Below, in pieces: positions 1 to 4,534 of a stretch of DNA of 5,784 nucleotides. This DNA is from Candidatus Melainabacteria bacterium. Lineage in GTDB: Bacteria; Cyanobacteriota; Vampirovibrionia; Obscuribacterales; Obscuribacteraceae. Both the position numbers and the translations under genes were made by a program. Within the stretch, counting starts at the first letter, position 1. The number at the start of each line of letters is the position of its first letter. The stretch covers positions 1 through 5,784 of the forward strand of contig JACMKL010000065.1 in the NCBI GenBank assembly GCA_014380105.1, given 5' to 3'. The notes under the pieces were generated by a model, which ran no database searches, had not been told where the DNA came from, and was given only the letters and a program-made list of their open reading frames with translations.

Positions 1-493
1 CAAACAAAATGGACCGCCAAGAGAAAGCACCGTAGTCGATTGGACCCTCCAAATAGTGACAGCGCTTAGGTATTTACATGAGCAAGACCCGCCAATTGTC
101 CACCGCGATCTTACTCCGGACAATTTAGTCAAAGAAGATGATGGCACAATTAAAATCATCGATTTCGGTGCCGCCAATGAATTTATTGGAACTGCCACCG
201 GCACTATGGTCGGTAAGCAAGCGTACATTGCCCCTGAACAACTGCGAGGCAAGACGGTCACTCAAAGCGACCTTTATTCACTAGGATGCACGATTTATTT
301 TTACCTGACCGGCAAAGAACCAGAAGCTCTGTCCACATCCGATCCACGCGAACTCAATCCAGATGTCTCCAAAGACTTAGCTGAATTGGTTATTCAACTC
401 ACACAAATGGAAGCTTCCGACCGATACCAATCGGCAGCTCAGCTCGTTCCTGTGCTCAAAATGATTTCAGCGTCTCTAAGCGCGATCAGGTAG
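1..493 (+). CDS. Hanks-type serine/threonine protein kinase, C-terminal part (5' end cut by window edge)
   Basis: This is the C-lobe of a eukaryote-like protein kinase, which transfers phosphate from ATP to Ser/Thr of target proteins. The reading frame is open from base 2 without a stop, so the gene begins outside the window. The GTG at 56 lies inside the fold (helix before the catalytic loop) and is not a start. In the 163 visible residues the order is: catalytic loop HRDLTPDN at 34-41 with Asp36 as catalytic base and Asn41 as metal ligand, DFG at 54-56, activation segment, APE at 77-79, and the DLYSLG helix-F motif at 90-95. The usual Lys of HRDxKPxN is Thr (residue 38). The protein ends about 20 residues after the last kinase helix, so it has no C-terminal sensor domain or transmembrane segment; any such part would be N-terminal and unseen. 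The stop codon overlaps the end of the convergent membrane-protein gene by 8 bp. The kinase assignment is firm; its substrate is unknown. Confidence 0.95.
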   Translation, partial: KQNGPPRESTVVDWTLQIVTALRYLHEQDPPIVHRDLTPDNLVKEDDGTIKIIDFGAANEFIGTATGTMVGKQAYIAPEQLRGKTVTQSDLYSLGCTIYFYLTGKEPEALSTSDPRELNPDVSKDLAELVIQLTQMEASDRYQSAAQLVPVLKMISASLSAIR

Positions 494-1091
494 CCGGCGA
501 AGACGACGGCGGAGCGGCAGGATTTGGCAGGTGAGAGAGAATAGTTCTATGCCAGGTTTCAACATTCTCAAAATTCTTTGCATAATCAAATACCACGCTC
601 TTGGAGCGTGAACGACTGACACATTTGACTTGCCAATTATTTTCCGAAATCGGATTAATTTCGACTTCCAGGTCTTCACCGGGAGATCGCCAGCTCGGGC
701 CAGTCGATGCATGGGCAACAAGATTTTCCATGTCGTCGCTGACCTGGTGCACATAGGGCACCGTCAGTAGTGCCTTACGACAGGCGGCCATCACTTCTTT
801 CCCGCTACCTACGAATGCCAATTCTCTTGTCTGTTCAAGCTCCCAAATTTCTTCGTGAGACCCTTTCGCTCGGAACATATGCAGCGCCAGATCAAGCGGA
901 AGCATTAGAGCAACCATCAATGTCGCAAATACCAGTCCAATGCCAAGACCCCAACGTATGCCGTATTCAAATGCGTTCTGGTCGCCTTTCAGAGTGAGAA
1001 AAATGATGATGATTAATAGCCCAATGCCGCCGCCGAAGCCGAGAGCTCCGACAACAACTGCGCGAATAACACGAGCTACATAGCGAGACAT
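486..1091 (-). CDS. Two-span membrane protein with a C-terminal soluble domain, function unknown
   Basis: This 201-aa protein has two hydrophobic helices, about residues 9-34 (with a glycine-rich stretch and a run of isoleucines) and 45-70, joined by a short polar loop. A soluble region of about 120 residues follows, ending in a Pro/Ser/Ala-rich tail. Within the soluble part, residues 132-186 show the pattern SW-x-SPGE, alternating hydrophobics (LEVEINPI), CVSRSRS, then DYAKNFENV. From memory this resembles a small conserved domain of uncharacterised bacterial proteins with SW.S.GE and DWGKN..NV signatures, but I cannot name the family. The ATG at 1091 is preceded by AGCAGG 8 nt upstream, supporting this start. 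It is the last gene of a three-gene minus-strand cluster, 28 nt after the miniprotein gene, and overlaps the kinase gene by 8 bp. It is probably a real gene, given the good start, two coherent spans and operon spacing. No enzymatic motif is visible. Confidence 0.82.
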   Translation of the reverse strand: MSRYVARVIRAVVVGALGFGGGIGLLIIIIFLTLKGDQNAFEYGIRWGLGIGLVFATLMVALMLPLDLALHMFRAKGSHEEIWELEQTRELAFVGSGKEVMAACRKALLTVPYVHQVSDDMENLVAHASTGPSWRSPGEDLEVEINPISENNWQVKCVSRSRSKSVVFDYAKNFENVETWHRTILSHLPNPAAPPSSSPAT

Positions 1092-1119
1092 TTACTAAGC
1101 CTGCTTTCTAGGAAATTCT

Positions 1120-1254
1120 TCAAGACTCTTCTTCAACTTCGGGTTTGGGTTCAGGAAGGTCTTCAGCAAGGGACCAGCGACAAAATCTGAAAAGCATATA
1201 CAGTGGCGGTAATACCACCACTAGCGCTACTAATTTATCAAATAAGCGTTTCAT
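1120..1254 (-). CDS. 44-aa single-span membrane miniprotein
   Basis: This is a short reading frame, ATG to TGA, of 44 residues. A basic N-terminus (MKRLFDK) leads into one hydrophobic segment at about residues 8-24, followed by aromatic and basic residues (FRFCRW) and a Pro/Glu-rich acidic tail ending in EVEEES. By the positive-inside rule the basic end would stay in the cytoplasm, but both flanks carry basic residues, so the topology is uncertain. A strong Shine-Dalgarno sequence, AGGAAGG, sits 4 nt before the ATG (GGA core 8 nt away). The frame fits exactly between its neighbours, 30 nt after the upstream stop and 28 nt before the next ATG, on the same strand. These two facts are the main case for a real gene; length alone would not be enough. 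The function is unknown. It could be a small subunit or regulator of the neighbouring two-span membrane protein, which is inference from position only. Confidence 0.65.
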   Translation of the reverse strand: MKRLFDKLVALVVVLPPLYMLFRFCRWSLAEDLPEPKPEVEEES

Positions 1255-1258
1255 GCGA

Positions 1259-1265
1259 CCTTCCT
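1259..1265 (-). promoter_or_regulatory. Strong Shine-Dalgarno sequence for the 44-aa miniprotein
   Basis: On the minus strand this reads AGGAAGG followed by TCGC and then ATG. It is the best ribosome binding site in the cluster and the main evidence that the very short frame downstream is translated. Confidence 0.6.
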
Positions 1266-1284
1266 GATAAAGTGCCGGTCAGCC

Positions 1285-1746
1285 TCAATCATCTACCAAA
1301 CAGCTAGATTCTTCATCATCGCCTATATTGACCCTATCTGATTGTATATCTTCCATTCCTAAAGGCTCTAATTCAAGTTCCTCAACATGGATTTCTGCCG
1401 AAGAAACTTTTGCATTCTCTGCGTCCACATCTGACTGACCGTCACCGTCCAGAAAAGTTTCCTCTTCCAAACGCCCGGCAGCCATGGCGTCCAATTCTTT
1501 CTGGGCTTTTGACTTAGCCAGAAGCTCACGGGCAACTTGTTTTTCAGCTTGAGAACGTTTTGGAAATAAACGCGCCCGGCATTTTGAGCAGAAGCAATAA
1601 CTTCCTTCACTCAAATGTCCGAAGTCTGCCATTTTGAAACCGACCGGGAGGAAAGCGCGTGTCGCCACCAACCGGCGGTCCAGACCTTTGAGTCTGCGCT
1701 GATAAATGGTTACATATTCGTGCCTGCACACGACTTCTGTCGTCAT
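1285..1746 (-). CDS. Cys-rich (possible zinc-binding) protein with acidic C-terminus, function unknown
   Basis: This 153-aa protein has two contrasting halves. The N-terminal 65 residues are basic and contain C7-x-H9 and a C51-F-C53-S-K-C56 cluster followed by RARLFPKR. A CxxC plus a distant CxH could bind one zinc ion, as in small zinc-ribbon or zinc-knuckle folds, but the spacing matches no family I can name. Residues 65-90 look helical and charged. From residue 93 to the end the chain is strongly acidic (many Asp and Glu, ending DDEESSCLVDD) and probably disordered. There is no signal peptide or membrane segment, so it should be cytoplasmic. The ATG at 1746 has GAAGGGAG with a 10-nt spacer upstream. 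It is the first gene of the three-gene cluster and begins 69 bp after the TPR gene stop, so it may have its own promoter or be read through from that gene. The gene call is good; the role is unknown. Confidence 0.8.
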   Translation of the reverse strand: MTTEVVCRHEYVTIYQRRLKGLDRRLVATRAFLPVGFKMADFGHLSEGSYCFCSKCRARLFPKRSQAEKQVARELLAKSKAQKELDAMAAGRLEEETFLDGDGQSDVDAENAKVSSAEIHVEELELEPLGMEDIQSDRVNIGDDEESSCLVDD

Positions 1747-1784
1747 TACTAAAACACTCCCTTCTTGAACATCGAATCGATACT

Positions 1785-1815
1785 TATATATGCACTTGTC
1801 TGTGTTTTGCCCAAA
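1785..1815 (-). promoter_or_regulatory. Weak candidate promoter for the three-gene minus-strand cluster
   Basis: In the 69-bp gap between the TPR gene stop and the next ATG, the minus strand reads TTGGGC, a spacer of 18-19 nt, then an A/T run TATATA(AG). This is a poor -35 and a fair -10 with slightly long spacing. A near-perfect short palindrome, ATCGAATCGAT at 1771-1781, lies just downstream. The gap has no obvious terminator for the TPR gene, so read-through is equally possible. Confidence 0.22.
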
Positions 1816-3366
1816 CTACTGCTTTACTACGGGGAATTCTTTCAGAAGGCGTCCACGCCAATAAATTACGACAGCAAGGCGGTGCTCAGCTCGCACAATG
1901 GCAGGACACGAGAAATAGAGCGAGCGCGAGGCACCGGTTTCGAAAGGAGGAGACGTGGGCGTGGCGACCGGTAAGCCGACTGCGCCAGCGATGCGCTTGA
2001 GCGAATTGTCAAAGAAAACGGCACGGAGAGTAAGGTCTTTGACAGGTCTGCCACTGATATTTTTGATGCGAATTTCACCTTCTGGAGTCAAGCTGCCTTT
2101 CGCCAACCAAATACGTGAAGAGCTGAGTGCAATTGGTGGCACTTTCTCAAAATAAGCGTCCGGCTTTGCAGCCAGAGTTGTTTCGTCTTCAGCCGTTTTC
2201 TCGTTCTTTTCTTCAGGCTTACCTATCAAAAGAGTTAGCTGCTCCGCCACTCTTTCAGCATGACCTTTCACTGAAGCGGCTTCCTCTCTCTTGCCCTCTC
2301 GCAGCAGCCGTCGGCTCCAGTCAAGAAGCGTAACTTCTAGCTGTTTTAAAATTTCAGGCTTGCCACTGAGATCACAGGCATCTTCAAGTGCACGAACAGC
2401 ACCAGCGTGATTGAGCAATTTTAAATTGAGGCTAGCCAGAAGCAAATAATTTTCAACACTGCGCTCTCTGTCAGTCAGCTCGACAAGTGCCTTCTGCGCT
2501 TTTTGAAAGTCGTTTTTGTCGCACAATAAGTCTATTAAACGGTGCCGTGCTTCCAGGTTATTAGGATCACCTTTTGAAACGAGCTCATAGTTGTGAATGG
2601 CGCCATCAATATTATTGAGTCGCGTATATATCACCGCCAAATTCATTCTGGTCACGGGCTCGTCCGCCACTGTCAAAGCAGTTTCAAGCAAAGTTGCCGC
2701 TTTCTTTTCGTCCTTCTCTTTTGTCTCGGCAAGCGCCGCCAGCTGCCTGTAGCAATCACTGAGTCGATGCGGAATTAGTGAACGAAGTGGCTCACTGACT
2801 GCCTCCGAGCGCGTGTTCGCTTCTTTTAAGTGATTGACGGCGACGTCAAAGTCGCCCTTCTTTAAATCTTCTTCCGCCCAGGCGAGATACAAGCGCGCTC
2901 TCTCGTCCGCGCCGTCATGGGCATTCATCACTTGAGATGCAGAATTAAAGAGCTTTTCAGCCTCAGCAAAATGCCCTTTTGTTGTGTAATAACTTGCATA
3001 AGCATTTACGACCGGCGCTAGTTGGCGCCCGGCAATTCTGAGTCGCAGTGCAGTATCCAGTGCGGTGCGTCCTTCGGCTGGTCTGTCTGTACTCAAATAA
3101 CCTTGAGCTAAATAAGGATAAATATTGGCATCATCCGGATGCTCTCGCGACAACTTCTCAAGAATCGGCACCGCAAACGCGGACTTTCCAGATTTAATTA
3201 ATTCAACTGATTTCTCAAAAGGCGTTTTTTCGGGCTTTCCAAAGAAAATTACACAAGCAACCACAGTGGCGACAATCAGCAAAACCACCAGAATACGCCA
3301 CTTCATAAAACCACTAGCGGTGGCGTGTTCGGATTCAGTTCTATCCTGAGCATCAAGAGGTGACAT
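1816..3366 (-). CDS. Membrane-anchored TPR-repeat protein with C-terminal beta-rich domain
   Basis: This 516-aa protein has a short polar N-terminus (1-20), one transmembrane helix at about 22-43 with a flanking Lys/Arg on the cytoplasmic side, and a large domain likely outside the membrane. Residues 48-375 are a chain of helical pairs with TPR-like spacing, such as A-x-P-I-L-E-K-L near 65-72, AEAEKLFNSA near 134-143, YTRLNNIDGAIHNYELV near 247-263 and DFQKAQKALVEL near 286-297. A charged Lys/Glu linker (383-396) leads to a beta-rich domain at about 415-512 with IRIKNISGRPVKDLTLRAVFFD, resembling the small immunoglobulin-like domains that read 'N.s...v.dv.v.v.f.d' (FxLYD type); this last point is recall of a pattern. 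Such proteins usually scaffold envelope complexes; no catalytic motif is seen. The start at 3366 has GAGAAG 5 nt upstream, whereas the internal Met21 lacks a ribosome site. The gene is divergent from the lipase gene across 65 bp. Confidence 0.88.
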   Translation of the reverse strand: MSPLDAQDRTESEHATASGFMKWRILVVLLIVATVVACVIFFGKPEKTPFEKSVELIKSGKSAFAVPILEKLSREHPDDANIYPYLAQGYLSTDRPAEGRTALDTALRLRIAGRQLAPVVNAYASYYTTKGHFAEAEKLFNSASQVMNAHDGADERARLYLAWAEEDLKKGDFDVAVNHLKEANTRSEAVSEPLRSLIPHRLSDCYRQLAALAETKEKDEKKAATLLETALTVADEPVTRMNLAVIYTRLNNIDGAIHNYELVSKGDPNNLEARHRLIDLLCDKNDFQKAQKALVELTDRERSVENYLLLASLNLKLLNHAGAVRALEDACDLSGKPEILKQLEVTLLDWSRRLLREGKREEAASVKGHAERVAEQLTLLIGKPEEKNEKTAEDETTLAAKPDAYFEKVPPIALSSSRIWLAKGSLTPEGEIRIKNISGRPVKDLTLRAVFFDNSLKRIAGAVGLPVATPTSPPFETGASRSLYFSCPAIVRAEHRLAVVIYWRGRLLKEFPVVKQ

Positions 3367-3384
3367 CTAAACTTCTCAACTAAA

Positions 3385-3399
3385 CATATAAGGTATATG
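3385..3399. promoter_or_regulatory. Inverted repeat in divergent intergenic region, candidate operator
   Basis: The sequence CATATA-AGG-TATATG has perfect 6-bp arms around a 3-nt centre. It lies in the 65-bp space between the divergent TPR and lipase genes and covers the place where the -35 element of the lipase promoter would be. It could be a regulator site acting on both genes, or simply A/T-rich promoter DNA, since alternating AT tracts form palindromes easily. Confidence 0.3.
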
Positions 3400-3415
3400 C
3401 GGGTCCTATCGAAGT

Positions 3416-3421
3416 TATAAT
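3416..3421 (+). promoter_or_regulatory. Consensus -10 box (TATAAT) of the lipase gene; transcript likely leaderless
   Basis: A perfect TATAAT ends 10 nt before the ATG at 3432. A start of transcription about 7 nt after the box would fall at 3428-3429, leaving almost no 5' leader. The region before the ATG (ACGTGCATA) has no Shine-Dalgarno sequence, which agrees with leaderless translation. No good -35 is present 16-18 nt upstream, where the CATATA/TATATG inverted repeat lies. Confidence 0.45.
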
Positions 3422-3431
3422 AACGTGCATA

Positions 3432-4319
3432 ATGACCACTGAGATAAACCTGACACCTACAGCATCCCTCACCGAAATCGCCCGCAGCGATGATCCGGTT
3501 TCTGGCGCCGCCAGAGCCCCGATTACAGCTCGCACCTGGGGGACGACTTCAGAATGCCGCGCAGGCGTTTTGATGGTCCACGGCTTGGGCGGTCACAGCG
3601 GTTGGTTCGAAGCAATGGGTAGACGAATGAAGGTTCGCCGCATTTTCGCTCTTGCTCATGACCACGCCGGCTTTGGCAAAAGACGTAAAGAGACTTTCCT
3701 GTCTTTCAATCAATGGCTTGACGATACTCAAATTGCTTACGACTTTGTTCGAGAGAAAGTCGGTGACAAGCCGATTTATGTCATGGGCAACAGTATGGGA
3801 GCATTAGTTGCTTTGAAGCTGGCTTCGCGGATTAAGCCTGACGGCATGGTTTTGTTTTCACCAGGTTTTGACGGGCATCCGCAAACTTTCGATTGGCTCT
3901 ACCGCATTCGCGCAGTTTGGACAGCGATGGTTGCGCCCGAAACAGAATTAGCACTGCCATATACGTCCGAGCTGATTTCGCGTGAGTCCAATGTCCGCAA
4001 ATGGCTAGATTCAGACGTCGAGCACAGAACAAAATTGCCTGCCAAAATGCTTTTTGAATTATTAATGCTTTCTCAGGATGTGCAAAACAGAGTTAAATCG
4101 GCTCCCTGCCCAGTTCTGATGCTTACGGCCGGTCACGAGAAAATCGTCAACAACAAGGTTAACGAAGCTGTGTTCGAACGGCTACACGCACCCTCCAAGC
4201 AAAAGCATCTCTATCCGGAAGCTTGGCACGATCTCATGTTCGACCCGGTCCTAGATGATGTCATTGAGCGGGTTTCGGGTTGGATAACCGAAACATCTCC
4301 GCAACGAATAGTAGTCTAA
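3432..4319 (+). CDS. Alpha/beta-hydrolase, monoacylglycerol lipase / lysophospholipase type
   Basis: This 295-aa serine hydrolase probably cleaves fatty-acid esters of glycerol or lysophospholipids. Landmarks in order: oxyanion-hole motif HGLGGHSGWF at 50-59, DHAGFGKR at 77-84 (the usual DxxGxG strand-turn), nucleophile elbow GNSMG at 119-123 with Ser121, lid region about 145-215, acid-residue strand LTAGHEKIVNN at 231-241, and catalytic His266 in AWHDLMF. The position that is usually Asp in the triad appears to be Glu236, as I recall also for E. coli PldB. The length is normal for the family. There is no signal peptide or membrane helix, so it is likely cytosolic or peripheral. The ATG at 3432 is the only plausible start downstream of the in-frame stop at 3381. 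It has no Shine-Dalgarno and lies just behind a TATAAT box. The downstream acyl-CoA synthetase could use the fatty acids it releases. The exact substrate cannot be told from the sequence. Confidence 0.9.
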   Translation: MTTEINLTPTASLTEIARSDDPVSGAARAPITARTWGTTSECRAGVLMVHGLGGHSGWFEAMGRRMKVRRIFALAHDHAGFGKRRKETFLSFNQWLDDTQIAYDFVREKVGDKPIYVMGNSMGALVALKLASRIKPDGMVLFSPGFDGHPQTFDWLYRIRAVWTAMVAPETELALPYTSELISRESNVRKWLDSDVEHRTKLPAKMLFELLMLSQDVQNRVKSAPCPVLMLTAGHEKIVNNKVNEAVFERLHAPSKQKHLYPEAWHDLMFDPVLDDVIERVSGWITETSPQRIVV

Positions 4320-4392
4320 AACGCACCACAGGCGATATCGAAAATTGGTTTGACGAACTGGTCGAAACGCTCGTATAACTGCGCGACACAAA

Positions 4393-4406
4393 TTAGTGAT
4401 CACTAA
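4393..4406. promoter_or_regulatory. Perfect 14-bp palindrome, candidate operator upstream of acyl-CoA synthetase
   Basis: TTAGTGATCACTAA is identical to its own reverse complement. It is located 74 bp after the lipase stop and about 130 bp before the synthetase start, next to an A/T-rich stretch where a promoter is likely. Palindromes of this size are typical targets of dimeric regulators (TetR or GntR families commonly control fatty-acid genes). The regulator is not encoded in this window, so the assignment is inference. Confidence 0.35.
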
Positions 4407-4491
4407 CTTTAACTTCAAATAGCAGTATAGATTTCTCACAATCGGTATACCTGTTGGGAACTGGAGATACAATATTGACGTCTATTTAGCC

Positions 4492-4508
4492 GTTCGAAGC
4501 TGTTCGAA
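4492..4508. repeat. Pair of GTTCGAA boxes spaced by one helical turn
   Basis: GTTCGAA occurs at 4492-4498 and 4502-4508, start to start 10 bp. Each contains the palindrome TTCGAA, and the pair lies within a wider partial dyad (CC at 4490-4491, GG at 4510-4511). The pair sits in the region just before or at the start of the acyl-CoA synthetase gene, a position suited to a repressor or to mRNA-level control. Confidence 0.35.
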
Positions 4509-4522
4509 TGGACTTGATGCAA

Positions 4523-4527
4523 GAGGT
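4523..4527 (+). promoter_or_regulatory. Shine-Dalgarno sequence that favours GTG 4535 as start of the acyl-CoA synthetase
   Basis: GAGGT, five bases matching the anti-Shine-Dalgarno core, lies 7 nt before the in-frame GTG at 4535. The earlier in-frame ATG codons at 4508 and 4517 lack a comparable site. Confidence 0.45.
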
Positions 4528-4534
4528 CCCAGTC

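Larger units (their letters stand above)
4320..4534. other. Non-coding region between lipase and acyl-CoA synthetase genes
   Basis: No credible reading frame on either strand. It holds an 8-bp palindrome CGATATCG (4333-4340), a weak imperfect hairpin at 4348-4368 without a T-run, the perfect 14-bp palindrome at 4393-4406, an A/T-rich stretch (4404-4435), possible -10 boxes TATAGA (4426-4431) and TACAAT (4468-4473) without convincing -35 partners, and twin TTCGAA boxes at 4493-4508. No clear intrinsic terminator for the lipase gene is visible. The size and A/T content suggest that the synthetase gene has its own promoter here. Confidence 0.6.

Noticed and set aside
56..58. GTG as the start of the kinase gene
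   Set aside because: The frame continues open to the left edge with typical kinase sequence (DWTLQIV before ALRYLH), so this is an internal Val.
493..510. G/C-rich hairpin right after the kinase stop as an intrinsic terminator
   Set aside because: The stem is 4 bp, a mismatch, then 2 bp, with no T-run on either strand, and it lies in the coding region of the opposite gene.
1765..1974. Plus-strand 69-aa reading frame opposite the TPR gene
   Set aside because: It lies mostly antisense to the well-supported TPR coding region, and its Arg-rich end reflects the codon composition of that gene.
3013..3028. GGCGC / GCGCC inverted repeat in the TPR gene
   Set aside because: Five-base arms in Ala/Arg-rich coding sequence are expected from codon use and give no sign of function.
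4348..4368. Imperfect inverted repeat GTTTGAC / GTCGAAAC after the lipase as a terminator
   Set aside because: The stem has a bulge, is A/T-rich and has no following T-run; chance similarity is as likely.
4251..4472. Minus-strand 73-aa reading frame across the lipase end and the intergenic region
   Set aside because: It starts at TTG without a ribosome site, overlaps the lipase coding end in antisense, and has an unremarkable composition; best explained as a shadow.
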